Part shown: positions 17,812 through 28,968 of the stretch, piece by piece
Layout of the letters: each line of letters begins with the position of its first letter
Numbering within the stretch: the first letter of the stretch is position 1
Assembly (NCBI RefSeq): GCF_000308615.1
Contig: NZ_BAGB01000009.1
Coordinates: 48,161 to 112,160, forward strand
DNA: 64,000 nucleotides
Direction of reading: 5' to 3'
Origin: Nocardia jiangxiensis NBRC 101359
Lineage (GTDB): Bacteria; Actinomycetota; Actinomycetes; Mycobacteriales; Mycobacteriaceae
Position numbers and translations under genes: made by a program
The notes under the pieces: model-generated
What the model was told of the DNA's origin: nothing
The model's input: the letters and a program-made list of their open reading frames with translations, nothing else
Databases searched by the model: none

Positions 17812-17853
17812 CAAAAACGACACAGTGCGGGTACAAGACTCCGCACTGTGTCG
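17812..17853 (-). terminator. Rho-independent terminator of the EspR-like gene
   Basis: A perfect 13-bp stem (17818-17830 with 17841-17853) and a 10-base loop. On the minus strand it is followed by TTTTTGG, giving a classical terminator just after the EspR-like stop. Confidence 0.8.
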
Positions 17854-17867
17854 CTTTGTGGTACTTC

Positions 17868-18284
17868 CTATTCCGTGCCGTCCGGCGGGATCTCGGGCAG
17901 ACCCTCGCTCGCCCGCAGCTTCTCGGCCATGGAGGTCAGGAGGTTCTGCGATTCTTCGGAGAGGTCGAACGCCCTACTCGACAGACGACGCAGTCCATAG
18001 CCTTGCAGCTGGGACAGCAGCTCGAGATCGTGATCGATCTTGGCCGCGTAGATGTCGTTGAAGAAGTAGTCCGGTTTGACCTTGAAGAACTTCGCCAGCG
18101 CGGCCACCGTCTCGTCAGAGGGGTTTGTGCGCTGTCCCGACCGCAGCTGTGAGAGATACGGTTTCGAGATCGGATGGCCGGAGGCCGTCAGCGCAGCCGC
18201 CACCTCGGCGTTGGTGTGCGGCTTACGCCCCGGGGGATGCACGGTTTCGAACAGCTTGTTCAGCCGCGCCGCGAAATCAGCCAT
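17868..18284 (-). CDS. espR: EspR-like nucleoid-associated/transcriptional regulator
   Basis: A 138-residue protein closely following EspR (Rv3849, 132 residues): FAARLNKLFETVHPPGRKPHT, then a helix-turn-helix with PISKPYLSQLRSGQRTNPSDETVAALAKFF, and a C-terminal dimerisation part (LRRLSSRAFDLSEESQNLL). In M. tuberculosis, EspR binds DNA as a dimer of dimers, bridges distant sites, and affects ESX-1 and cell-wall genes. Here it is convergent with the IrrE/membrane-protein operon rather than beside ESX genes. Its upstream region is long (about 500 bases). The homology is strong; whether it is the true orthologue is an inference. Confidence 0.85.
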   Translation of the reverse strand: MADFAARLNKLFETVHPPGRKPHTNAEVAAALTASGHPISKPYLSQLRSGQRTNPSDETVAALAKFFKVKPDYFFNDIYAAKIDHDLELLSQLQGYGLRRLSSRAFDLSEESQNLLTSMAEKLRASEGLPEIPPDGTE

Positions 18285-18789
18285 TGTGAGCCGCCCAATT
18301 CCCTTCGCTGTACTAACAGTCGTTATCTCGGATACGTATCATTGATATTAGCGGCTGAGTAACTGAAAACCTACGCCTGATTCGCGATTTCCTTGAAGCT
18401 TCCAGACGCCCGGTTCGTGAACCGGCGGTGGCGGGGGCGTTTGCGGGCCACCGCAACGGTTGTCGGGAACCGCAGGTAGAACCCGGTTCTGGCCCGTCGC
18501 AAGGGTCCTTCGCCTCACCCTCTCGGTTGCTTGAGAATAGCTGACATCTCATCGTCCTGTCTGTACTGCAGATTGTGTGGCGTACGCCACGTTCCGCTAA
18601 TCCTGCCGTGAAGATTCAACAACGGCTGATAAGAGCGCTGTTCGGTCCCGCGCGGCCGTGATCAGGGCTGTCGCATGTGCGCCATCGACGCACATGAGGA
18701 CCTTACTCACGACGCCGCCCCGGCGCGCGGCATGGTGCGCATCCGGGGCGGAGGTGCCGGGATCGTTGCTGACCGAAATGTCGAGTTTG
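18285..18789. other. 505-base non-coding region between espR-like and fadA5
   Basis: I see no supported gene here. The left part, next to the EspR-like start, is unusually AT-rich (18300-18370) and is likely its promoter. A short palindrome AGAACCCGGTTCT near 18480 resembles, but does not match, a KstR box because its half-sites are one base too far apart. The right end is downstream of fadA5. Confidence 0.45.
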
Positions 18790-19998
<1,209 letters not shown>

Positions 19999-20055
19999 TC
20001 ATGCGAGCAGAATCTGGCTTCTTTACTACTGATACCACCTATGCTGCAATGAAGG

Positions 20056-20069
20056 TAGAACGTGTTTCA
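20056..20069. promoter_or_regulatory. KstR box, cyp125 side
   Basis: TAGAACGTGTTTCA matches TnnAACnnGTTnnA exactly. It lies 22 bases before the chosen cyp125 start. Because it would fall inside the coding region if translation began at GTG 20062, it also supports the downstream start at 20092. Confidence 0.8.
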
Positions 20070-20091
20070 GTTAGTCGAAGGAGACAAGCTG

Positions 20092-21327
20092 GTGGTTGAC
20101 ACTCGCATCGCGCCGAACCTGCCGAAGGGCTTCGACGTGACCGATCCGCAGATCTGGGCGGAACGGGTGCCGGTCGAGGAATTGGCCGAGCTGCGCCGAA
20201 GCGCACCGATCTGGTGGAACCCCAAGTCGCCCGAGGTGGGTGGGTTCCAGGACGACGGCTTCTGGGTCGTCAGCAAGCATGCTGACGTCAAGGAGGTGTC
20301 GCGTCGCAGCGACGTGTTCTCCAACTACGAAAACACCGCCATCCCGCGGTTCAACGACGACATCCAGCGCGAGAACATCGAGATGCAGCGTTTCGTGCTG
20401 CTCAACCAGGACGCGCCGCAGCACACCCGGATGCGCAAGCTGATCGCGAAGGGGTTCACCCCGCGTGCGGTCAACGGGCTGCGCGACGAGCTGTCCGCGC
20501 GGGCAAAGGGGATCGTCGAGGCGGCTGCCAAGTCCGGCGCGGGCGATTTCGTCACCCAGGTGGCCTGTGAGCTGCCGTTGCAGGCCATCGCAGAGCTGAT
20601 CGGCGTGCCGCAAGAGGACCGGATGAAACTGTTCCAGTGGTCCAACGACATGACCGGGTACGACGACCCCGAGTCCACCGCCGACCCGCTGCTCGCCTCG
20701 ACCGAGATCCTCGGCTACGCCTGGCAGATGGCCGAGGCACGCAAGGCCAGCCCGGCCGGTGACATCGTGACCGAACTGGTCAACGCCGACATCGACGGTG
20801 AGGCGCTGACCTCGGAGGAGTTCGGCTTCTTCGTGATCCTGCTGGCCGTGGCCGGTAACGAGACCACGCGCAACGCCATCTCGCACGGCATGGTCGCCTT
20901 CCTGGAGAACCCGGATCAGTGGGAGCTCTACAAGAAGGAACGCCCGGCCACCGCGGCCGACGAGATCATCCGCTGGGCCACCCCGGTCTCCTCGTTCCAG
21001 CGCACCGCGCTAGAGGACACCGAACTGGGCGGCGTGACGATCAAGAAGGGGCAGCGGGTGGTGCTGGTGTACCGCTCGGCCAACTTCGACGAGGAGGTGT
21101 TCGAGAATCCGTTCTCCTTCGACATCACCCGGGATCCGAACCCGCACTTGGCATTCGGCGGCACCGGTGCGCACTTCTGCATCGGCGCGAACCTGGCTCG
21201 ACTGGAGATCGATCTGATCTTCAACGCGATCGCCGACCACCTGCCCGATATCTCCAAGCTCGGTGACCCGAAGCGCCTGCGTTCCGGCTGGCTCAACGGC
21301 ATCAAGGAGTTCGAGGTCAGCTACTAG
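20092..21327 (+). CDS. cyp125: CYP125, steroid C26/C27 monooxygenase
   Basis: A 411-residue cytochrome P450. The I-helix reads AVAGNETTRNA, the ExxR pair is in DEIIRW, and the heme-thiolate loop is FGGTGAHFCIGANLA with C363 as ligand. The opening PNLPKGFDVTDPQIWAERVP is typical of CYP125. It oxidises the terminal methyl of the sterol side chain through alcohol and aldehyde to acid, which starts side-chain degradation. GTG 20092 has AAGGAG at good spacing; an earlier GTG at 20062 overlaps the KstR box. FdxD at 36 kb is the likely electron donor, since CYP125 and FdxD work together in M. tuberculosis. Confidence 0.93.
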   Translation: MVDTRIAPNLPKGFDVTDPQIWAERVPVEELAELRRSAPIWWNPKSPEVGGFQDDGFWVVSKHADVKEVSRRSDVFSNYENTAIPRFNDDIQRENIEMQRFVLLNQDAPQHTRMRKLIAKGFTPRAVNGLRDELSARAKGIVEAAAKSGAGDFVTQVACELPLQAIAELIGVPQEDRMKLFQWSNDMTGYDDPESTADPLLASTEILGYAWQMAEARKASPAGDIVTELVNADIDGEALTSEEFGFFVILLAVAGNETTRNAISHGMVAFLENPDQWELYKKERPATAADEIIRWATPVSSFQRTALEDTELGGVTIKKGQRVVLVYRSANFDEEVFENPFSFDITRDPNPHLAFGGTGAHFCIGANLARLEIDLIFNAIADHLPDISKLGDPKRLRSGWLNGIKEFEVSY

Positions 21328-21334
21328 AAGACAG

Positions 21335-21374
21335 CGAGAAGGGGCGGGCACCGGATGGTGCCCGCCCCTTCTCG
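21335..21374. terminator. Strong bidirectional hairpin terminator
   Basis: An 18-bp perfect stem (21335-21352 with 21357-21374) and a GGAT loop lie between the convergent cyp125 and SnoaL-like genes. Confidence 0.85.
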
Positions 21375-21413
21375 TCTCGATCCCCACCGAGACCCGTTGT
21401 CACGAACGGGGTT

Positions 21414-21845
21414 TCACTCCTGGGGGCGGATCGTGCGCATGGCGCGGTCGGTCTCCCAGTAGGCGCGCAGGGCCGCGATCTTGCCGTCGTCGTCTACGCG
21501 ATACGTGAAAACGCCTTCGGCGTCGATGATCTGACCGCCCATACGGGTGCGGATGAGGCCGGTGTAGGCCACCTCGTTACCGCAGGCGAAGGAGTCGCCG
21601 AAGACGAACTCGATGGACTCCGTCGCGGCGATCGCCTTGTCCCAGAACGCCGAAATCGCGTCCCGGCCGCGGTGACCCTTACCCTCGGGGTCGAAGCCGG
21701 AGGGGCCGATCGGGTCCTCGACGATGCCGTCCGCGGCGAACAGGTCGAGCCAGGCCTCCTTGTCGCGGGCGCGGACCGCCGACTGCGAGGCGCGACCGGC
21801 CCGGCGGGCAGGATGTTCGTCCTGCCCGCTTCCCGCCGTGCTCAT
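21414..21845 (-). CDS. SnoaL/NTF2-fold protein (ketosteroid-isomerase-like)
   Basis: A 143-residue NTF2-fold protein: AWLDLFAADGIVEDPIGPSGFDPEGKGHRGRDAI at the pocket entrance, and a C-terminal sheet with VFTYRVDDDGKIAALRAYWE. The sequence resembles steroid delta-isomerase-like proteins of actinobacteria; catalytic identity is not proven. The start overlaps the LLM gene stop (ATGA), making it the last gene of the DUF35-ltp4-ltp3-LLM operon. That position suggests action on a steroid-CoA or its cleavage product rather than general metabolism. Two in-frame codon blocks upstream belong to the LLM gene and are not part of it. Confidence 0.75.
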   Translation of the reverse strand: MSTAGSGQDEHPARRAGRASQSAVRARDKEAWLDLFAADGIVEDPIGPSGFDPEGKGHRGRDAISAFWDKAIAATESIEFVFGDSFACGNEVAYTGLIRTRMGGQIIDAEGVFTYRVDDDGKIAALRAYWETDRAMRTIRPQE

Positions 21846-22710
21846 TTCGACCCCTCGATGTACTGATCGGCGAAGCGGCGCAACGAATCCTGTTTGGCCG
21901 AGAGTTCGGAATCGAAGCCGAGGCCGTCGAAGATCCACGGGACCACGATGGAGTCGGTGACCCCGGCGGCGCCCAGTTCCTCGTAGCCCGACTTGCCGAA
22001 GCGGTCGATGCAGACCACCTGGATCTCGAACGGGTCCGCGGCCCGGCCGTATTCGGCGCGCAGCTTGGTCAGTTCGGCGATGGTGCTGACGATATCGTCG
22101 TATTTCATCATCGCCGAGGTCCAGCCGTCGCCCACCCGGGCGGCCCGGCGCAGGGCCGGACCGGTGTGACCGCCGATGTAGAACGGCACCGGTGCGGTGG
22201 GCGCGGGGCTCATCTGCAGCTTGTCGAAATCGTAGAACTCACCGTGGAATTCGACCATCCCGCCACCCAGGACGAGCTTGATCACGTCGATCATCTCGTC
22301 CACGCGCGCGCCGCGGCGCGCATAGGGCACCCCGCACCACTCGAATTCCTCGGGCGCCCAGCCGATCCCGACGCCGAAGCCGAATCGGTTGCCGCTCATG
22401 GCCGCCACCGATCCCACCTGACGGGCCAGCAGCAGCGGATTGCGCGAACCGAGTTTGAGCACGTTGGTGTAGAAGTGGATCTTCTCGGTGACCGCGGCCA
22501 TCGCCGTCGCGCCGATCAGCGGATCCACCCACGGCGTGTCCGGGCCCCAGAAGCGGTTGCCGTCGGGGGTGTACGGATACTTCTCCGACTGGGATTGCAT
22601 GTAGAACAGCGAATCCGGCAGCGCGATGCTCGAAAACCCGCACTCCTCGGCCGTTTTCGCGAGCTCGGGCAGCTGCTCGAGCGGGCTCATCGCGATTCCG
22701 ACGGTGAATT

Positions 22711-22714
<4 letters not shown>
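21842..22714 (-). CDS. LLM-class oxidoreductase (F420- or flavin-dependent)
   Basis: A 290-residue luciferase-like TIM-barrel protein: FTVGIAMSPLEQLPELAKTAEECGFSSIALPDS at the N-terminus, GVGIGWAPEEFEWCGVPYARRGARVDEMI in the middle, and FYIGGHTGPALRRAARVGDGW before the C-terminus. Such enzymes use reduced F420 or FMN. GTG 22714 overlaps the ltp3 stop (GTGA), and the stop overlaps the SnoaL-like gene, so it is embedded in the steroid aldolase operon. It may reduce an enone or aldehyde formed by the aldolases, but no activity is established for this orthologue group. Confidence 0.8.
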
Positions 22715-23873
<1,159 letters not shown>

Positions 23874-23877
<4 letters not shown>

Positions 23878-24905
23878 TTGGCCTCCAGGGTGGCGACAAG
23901 GTTCTGCTGCAGGGCGGGGCCGCTCGAGGCGTGTGCCAGCGTGCGATCGGCGGTGCCGTTGATGATTGCGGTTGCCGCGTAACCGATCCGCTCGAGTCCG
24001 GCGGAGAACATCGGATTGCCGGACAGCGCACCGCCGGACGGGTTGATCCGGGTCTTGTCGCCCAGTCCGATGGCCTGCTTCAGGATCAGCTGTTCGTGGC
24101 TGTACTGCGCATGCAGTTCGGCCACATCGAATTCGGCGGAGTTGCCGCCCAGGGCCGCCTTCGCCGCCGCGGTGGTCGAGGGGGAGGTGCTCAGATCGCG
24201 CGCACCCAGCATCGGGGTGTCGATGCGGTGGGCGATGCCGGTCAGCCAGGCGGGACGCTCGCAGAGTTCGCGGGCGCGATCCCCGGAGGCCAGCACGATG
24301 GCCGCTGCGCCGTCGGTGATCGGCGCGATGTCGTGCTCGCGGAACGGATCCGCGACGAACGGCGCGGCCAGGCGCTTGTCGATCTCCGCGTCGTCGGCGG
24401 CGTTCACCGCGGCCATGTCGCGCTCGGTCCACCGTCCCGCGTCCAGTCCCGCGCGGGCCGCCAGCCCGGCCATCGAGACCGCGTCCGGCCACAGCGGGCC
24501 GACCAGATACGGGTCGGTCTGCAGCGTCAGCACCTGACGCAGGGTGCCGGCCGACGGCTTGCCGAAGCCGTACACCAGTGCCGTATCCACCTGTCCGGAG
24601 CGGAGTTTCACGTACGCCTCGTAGAGCGCCCAGGCCGCGTCCATCTCCACGTGCGATTCGTTGATCGGCGGCACCGCGCCGATCGAGTCGATCGCCGAGA
24701 TGAACGAGAATGCGCGTCCGGCAAGGTAATCCGAGGACCCTGAGCACCAGAAGTCGATATCGGACACGCCGATGCCGAGCTTGTCGTACAGGGTCCGGAA
24801 GCAGGGGATGAGCATTTCGACACCGTTGGTGGTGCCGTAGGTCTCCCGGACATGCGGGGCGTGGGCGAATCCCACCACCGCGATGTCGTTCGTGTTGTCG
24901 CTCAA
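23874..24905 (-). CDS. ltp4: Ltp4, thiolase-fold steroid-CoA aldolase subunit
   Basis: A 343-residue thiolase-fold protein. Where thiolases have the nucleophilic cysteine, this protein reads INESHVEMDAAWAL, so that residue is absent. The C-terminal motif is RINPSGGALSGNPMFSAGL. It pairs with Ltp3 and the DUF35 protein upstream, in the order seen in M. tuberculosis Rv3521-Rv3523. Inferred role: retro-aldol cleavage of C-24-branched steroid-CoA side chains. The start is TTG at 24905 with AGGAG ten bases before; no ATG gives a sensible length. It follows the DUF35 gene after eight bases. Confidence 0.87.
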
Positions 24906-24913
24906 GGGTTCTC

Positions 24914-25912
24914 CTAGAGATGCTGCGCGAAGGTCTCGTAGTCGGCGTCGGGTTCGCCGCTGGGCTCGAAGTGGGAGACGTTGTCCAGACCGTCGTAGGT
25001 CCACTCCTCGCGGGGTTTCCACACCGCCTTGACCCGCATGCCCATGCGCACCTCGGCGGGGTCGCAGCCGAGCACCAGGTGCAGGAACGGGATGTCGCTG
25101 CCGTCGAGCAGCACGTAGGCGGCCACGTACGGCGGTTTGATGCGCTGGCCCTGGAACGGCACGTTCACGATGCAGAACGTGGTCACGATGCCGTTGTCGG
25201 CCAGTTCGACGTAGTCCTCGGTGGGCTCGCCGGTGCGCGGATCCGCGCCGCGCGGCGGGAAGTACACCTTGCCGTCGCCGGCGCGGGCGCCCAGCAGGCG
25301 GCCCTCGGCGATCGCCTTCAGGAACACCGTCTCCTGCGGCGAGGCAGTGTGCTTGTAGCGCAGGTCGATCGGGGTGACGATGCCGGTCACCGGCTCGTCG
25401 GCCGCGGCGGATGCGGCGGGCGCGGCGGAGGTGTCACCGGGTTCGAAGGCGGCGATGTCGTGGATGTCGCCGGTGCGTTCGGCGGCCCAGCGCACCCGGA
25501 CCCGCAGGCCGGTGTGGATCTGCTCGGGGGAGGCGACGTCGACCGCGTGCAGCAGTGCGGTGTCGGCTCCGTCCAGCTTGATCAGCGCCCAGGCGAAGGG
25601 GCGATCGAACGGCTGGCCCGGCAGCGGCTCGGCCACCCAGGACCAGCTCTGCACCGTGCCGACATCGGCGACGTCGACGAAATCCGTCAACGGCTCGGCG
25701 GTCACCGGATCGTATTCGGCCGGCGGGACGATCACCCGGCCGTCGGAGCCGCGTACGCCGACGACGCGACCCTCGCGAAGTCCGGTCAGGAATCGCCCGA
25801 TGGTCGGGCCGACCGATCGGGTGTAGTCGAACTTCATCCGCAGCTCTGCGGCCAGTACTTCGGGAGCAGGTTCCGTTTCCGGACCGCTTCCTTTCGCAAT
25901 TGTGCCGGTCAT
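24914..25912 (-). CDS. Tandem DUF35 (OB-fold) protein, aldolase partner (Rv3521-like)
   Basis: A 332-residue protein made of two related halves. Each has the VGVRGSDGRVIVPPAEYDP or LGARAGDGKVYFPPRGADP strand-loop-strand, then FVDVADVGTVQSW or YVELADNGIVTTF, and a DGADTALLHAVD or DGSDIPFLHLVL segment. These are DUF35-type OB folds, which serve as obligate partners of thiolase-fold aldolases such as Ltp2. No CxxC pairs are present, so the zinc-ribbon part seen in many DUF35 proteins is missing. The linker around residues 165-185 is Ala-rich. First gene of the ltp operon, under a KstR-like box. ATG 25912 was chosen; GTG 25930 is possible. Confidence 0.85.
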   Translation of the reverse strand: MTGTIAKGSGPETEPAPEVLAAELRMKFDYTRSVGPTIGRFLTGLREGRVVGVRGSDGRVIVPPAEYDPVTAEPLTDFVDVADVGTVQSWSWVAEPLPGQPFDRPFAWALIKLDGADTALLHAVDVASPEQIHTGLRVRVRWAAERTGDIHDIAAFEPGDTSAAPAASAAADEPVTGIVTPIDLRYKHTASPQETVFLKAIAEGRLLGARAGDGKVYFPPRGADPRTGEPTEDYVELADNGIVTTFCIVNVPFQGQRIKPPYVAAYVLLDGSDIPFLHLVLGCDPAEVRMGMRVKAVWKPREEWTYDGLDNVSHFEPSGEPDADYETFAQHL

Positions 25913-25939
25913 GGTGTTTCCCTGAGTCACGATATCGAG

Positions 25940-25953
25940 TAGAACAGGTTCTT
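25940..25953. promoter_or_regulatory. KstR-like box between the ltp operon and the LLM gene
   Basis: TAGAACAGGTTCTT fits TnnAACnnGTTnnA except for the last base. It lies 28 bases from the DUF35 start and 38 bases from the divergent LLM start, so it can control both. Confidence 0.65.
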
Positions 25954-25990
25954 ATTCTGGTGACAAGAGTAGCGCCGAGAAGGAGGAGTC

Positions 25991-27028
25991 ATGCGATTCG
26001 GGTTACAGCTCGGATATTGGGGCGCGAGCCCGCCGGTCAATGCGGCACAGGTGGTCACCGCTGCCGAGGAGGTCGGATTCGACGCGGTGTTCACCGCCGA
26101 GTCGTGGGGTTCGGACGCGTTCACGCCGCTGGCCTGGTGGGGTGCGGCCACGCAGCGGGTGCGGTTGGGCACCTCGGTGGTGCAGATGTCCGCGCGCACC
26201 CCGACCGCGACCGCGATGGCCGCGCTGACCATGGATCATCTCAGCGGCGGACGGCACATTCTGGGCCTGGGCGTGTCGGGTCCGCAGGTGGTCGAGGGCT
26301 GGTACGGACAGCCCTTCGCCAAACCGCTGGCGCGCACCCGCGAATACGTCGGGATCGTCCGGCAGGTGCTCGCGCGCGAAGCCAAGGTGACCAGCGACGG
26401 AGCGCATTACCCGCTGCCCTACAACGGTCCCGGCGCGACCGGGCTGGGTAAGCCGCTCAAGCCCATCACCCATCCGCTGCGGGCGGATCTGCCGATCTGG
26501 CTGGGTGCGGAAGGGCCCAAGAATGTGGCGCTGACCGCGGAGATCGCCGACGGCTGGCTGGCCATCTACTACACCCCGCGACTGGCCGGAATGTACGACG
26601 AGTGGCTCGAGGAGGGGTTCGCCCGGCCGGGCGCGCGGCGCTCGCGGGAGGACTTCGAGATCGCCGCGAGTTGCCAGGTCGTCGTCACCGACGACGCGCG
26701 TGCGGAGATCGACCGGATCAAACCGGTGATGGCGCTGTACATCGGCGGTATGGGTGCGGAGGAACTGAATTTCCACGCCCAGGTCTACCGCCGGATGGGG
26801 TACGGCAACGAGGTCGACGAGATCACCAGGCTGTTCCGGTCCGGGCGCAAGCAGGAGGCCGCCGCGGTGGTGCCGGACGAGCTGATCCTGGACACCATGA
26901 TCGTCGGCGACGAGACGCAGGTCCGCAGTCAGTTGCAGGTGTGGGAGAAGGCCGGGGTGGACATGCTGCTGGTGTCGGCGCGCGACACCGAGCAACTGGC
27001 CAGACTGGCGCCTCTGGTGCAGGGGTAG
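25991..27028 (+). CDS. LLM-class F420-dependent oxidoreductase (Rv3520c-like)
   Basis: A 345-residue luciferase-like protein: FGLQLGYWGASPPVNAAQ at the N-terminus, GTSVVQMSARTPTATAMAALTMDHLSGGR in the core, then GVSGPQVVEGWYGQPF. These features mark the F420-dependent branch, as in the M. tuberculosis neighbour Rv3520c at the same place beside Rv3521-Rv3523. AGAAGGAGGAGTC gives a very strong ribosome binding site before ATG 25991. KstR control is likely. Its substrate in sterol degradation is unknown; a reduction during handling of branched side chains is a reasonable guess. Confidence 0.85.
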   Translation: MRFGLQLGYWGASPPVNAAQVVTAAEEVGFDAVFTAESWGSDAFTPLAWWGAATQRVRLGTSVVQMSARTPTATAMAALTMDHLSGGRHILGLGVSGPQVVEGWYGQPFAKPLARTREYVGIVRQVLAREAKVTSDGAHYPLPYNGPGATGLGKPLKPITHPLRADLPIWLGAEGPKNVALTAEIADGWLAIYYTPRLAGMYDEWLEEGFARPGARRSREDFEIAASCQVVVTDDARAEIDRIKPVMALYIGGMGAEELNFHAQVYRRMGYGNEVDEITRLFRSGRKQEAAAVVPDELILDTMIVGDETQVRSQLQVWEKAGVDMLLVSARDTEQLARLAPLVQG

Positions 27029-27087
27029 ATCTCCGGTGAGTGGCCGGATCTCGAGGTGAACACGAGGTTCGGCCGGGCCGATCGGCG

Positions 27088-27116
27088 GAGCCCGCCCGAA
27101 ATGTCCGGGTGGGCTC
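27088..27116 (+). terminator. Hairpin after the Rv3520c-like gene
   Basis: GAGCCCGCCCG and CGGGTGGGCTC (27088-27098 and 27106-27116) pair with one G-T wobble over a 7-base loop. Confidence 0.5.
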
Positions 27117-27192
27117 GTCGGCGCTGGGTGGCGGGTCCGGACCGCGCGGAGCGTGAATTAGTAAACCCCGTAAATCAAGTCTTGTCAGGCTT

Positions 27193-27206
27193 AGGAACAC
27201 GTTCTA
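27193..27206. promoter_or_regulatory. KstR-like box before fadD19
   Basis: AGGAACACGTTCTA fits TnnAACnnGTTnnA except for the first base. It lies 10 bases before the fadD19 start codon. Confidence 0.65.
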
Positions 27207-27216
27207 TTTTTGTCGT

Positions 27217-28869
27217 GTGAGCCATAACATAGCGGACCTTGTCGAACACACAATCGACCTCGTGCCGGAGCGCGTCGCGCTGGCCGATGACACCCGCTCG
27301 GTGACCTATGCCGAGTTGGAGGATCGGGCCAACCGGCTGGCGCATCATCTGCTGGAGCAGGGTGTGCAACCGGGCGACAAGGTCGGCATCTACTCGCGCA
27401 ACACCATCGAGGCCGTCGAGGCCATGGTGGCGGTGTTCAAGGCGCGGGCGGTCATGGTCAACGTCAACTTCCGGTACGTCGAGAACGAGCTCCAGTACAT
27501 CTTCGACAACTCCGACATGGTCGCGCTCATCCACGAGCGCCGCTACACGGATCGGGTGAGTGCGGTGCGGCCGAACACCCCGAAGCTGAAGGCCGTCCTG
27601 GTGGTGAACGATGGTACCGAGGACGAGTACCCCCTCGCCACGGATTCGGTGGAATACGAAGCGGCCCTTGCCTCCTCGCACGGCGAGCGGGACTTCGGCG
27701 ACCGTTCGCCCGACGACATCTTCATGATCTACACCGGCGGCACCACCGGCATGCCCAAGGGCGTGATGTGGCGTCAGGAGGACTGGTGGCGGGTGCTGGG
27801 CGGCGGCATCAACTTCGTCACCGGCGAGTACATCGAGGACGAGTGGCAGCAGGCCAAGAACGGTGCCGGCGGTCCGCAGATGGTGCGCTACCCGATTCCG
27901 CCGATGATCCACGGCGGTTCGCAGGCGGCGACCTTCCACAGCCTGTTCGACGGCGGCAAGGCCATCATGCTCCCGGAGTTCAACGGGCACGGCGTGTGGC
28001 AGGCCATCGATCGCCACAACGTGAACCTCATCTTCATCACCGGCGACGCGATGGCGCGCCCGATGCTCGACGCGCTCGAGGCGGGCCACCCGGAAACCGG
28101 TGAGTCCTACCAGCATTCGAACCTGTGGGCGATGGCCAGCAGTGCGGCGCTGTTCTCGCCGGCGCTGAAGGACAAGTTCATGGAGCACCTGCCGACCACG
28201 ATGATCACCGATTCGATCGGGTCGTCGGAGACCGGCTTCGGCGGACTGTCCGTGGCGGCCAAGGGCGCCACCCACACCGGCGGCCCGCGGGTGAAGATCG
28301 ATTCGGCCACAGAGGTTCTCGACGACGACGGCAACCCGGTGGCGCCCGGATCCGGCCAGGTCGGCATCCTCGCGCGCAAGGGCCACATCCCGCTCGGCTA
28401 CTACAACGACCCGGTCAAGACCGCGGCGACGTTCAAGGAGTTCAACGGAACTCGCTACTCCATCCCCGGCGACTTCGCCCGCGTGGAGGAGGACGGCAGC
28501 GTCACCATGCTCGGCCGCGGTTCGGTCAGCATCAACAGTGGCGGCGAGAAGATCTACCCCGAAGAGGTCGAGGGTGCGCTCAAGTGCCATCCGGAGGTCT
28601 TCGACGCGTTGGTGATCGGCGTTCCGGACGAGCGCTGGGGTCATCGGGTGGCCGCGGTGGTGCAGTGTCGCGGTGCGGCGCGGCCCACGCTGGAGGAGCT
28701 GCGTCCGGTTCTCGCGCAGGAGATCTCGTCCTACAAGCTGCCGCGCAGCCTGTGGTTCGTGGACGAGATCAAGCGTTCGCCCGCGGGCAAGCCCGACTAC
28801 AAGTGGGCGCACGCGCAGGCCGAGGCGCGCCCGGCCGACGAGGAAGCGCACGCTCCCGCGACGAAGTAG
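27217..28869 (+). CDS. fadD19: FadD19, steroid-CoA ligase
   Basis: A 550-residue acyl-CoA synthetase of the ANL superfamily, starting at GTG. The ATP loop is IYTGGTTGMPKGVMWR. TDSIGSSETG is the A5-like motif. GDFARVEEDGSVTMLGRGS holds the hinge aspartate, and the C-terminal lysine is in SPAGKPDYKW. FadD19 activates long steroid side-chain carboxylates, and in Rhodococcus rhodochrous it is essential for C-24-branched sterols, matching the neighbouring ltp genes. It is a single gene with its own KstR-like box and a strong terminator. Confidence 0.92.
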   Translation: MSHNIADLVEHTIDLVPERVALADDTRSVTYAELEDRANRLAHHLLEQGVQPGDKVGIYSRNTIEAVEAMVAVFKARAVMVNVNFRYVENELQYIFDNSDMVALIHERRYTDRVSAVRPNTPKLKAVLVVNDGTEDEYPLATDSVEYEAALASSHGERDFGDRSPDDIFMIYTGGTTGMPKGVMWRQEDWWRVLGGGINFVTGEYIEDEWQQAKNGAGGPQMVRYPIPPMIHGGSQAATFHSLFDGGKAIMLPEFNGHGVWQAIDRHNVNLIFITGDAMARPMLDALEAGHPETGESYQHSNLWAMASSAALFSPALKDKFMEHLPTTMITDSIGSSETGFGGLSVAAKGATHTGGPRVKIDSATEVLDDDGNPVAPGSGQVGILARKGHIPLGYYNDPVKTAATFKEFNGTRYSIPGDFARVEEDGSVTMLGRGSVSINSGGEKIYPEEVEGALKCHPEVFDALVIGVPDERWGHRVAAVVQCRGAARPTLEELRPVLAQEISSYKLPRSLWFVDEIKRSPAGKPDYKWAHAQAEARPADEEAHAPATK

Positions 28870-28887
28870 TTCCCTTGCAGGCGTGAG

Positions 28888-28923
28888 CGATCCGATCCAT
28901 CGGAATGCCGATGGATCGGATCG
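28888..28923 (+). terminator. Terminator of fadD19
   Basis: A 16-bp perfect stem (28888-28903 with 28908-28923) and an AATG loop lie 18 bases after the fadD19 stop. Confidence 0.75.
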
Positions 28924-28968
28924 GAAACTCTATTGGTGCGCCGCGGGTCGTCCGGCGACGATGGGGGC

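Noticed and set aside
18470..18490. AGAACCCGGTTCT as a KstR box
   Set aside because: The AAC and GTT half-sites are separated by three bases instead of two, and no gene start is close.
27170..27185. ATCAAGTCTTGT as a KstR2 box
   Set aside because: The CAAG and CTTG halves are separated by one base instead of the required two.
27175..28851. 558-codon minus-strand open frame opposite fadD19
   Set aside because: It is the antisense of a well-conserved acyl-CoA synthetase and has no motif or ribosome binding site.
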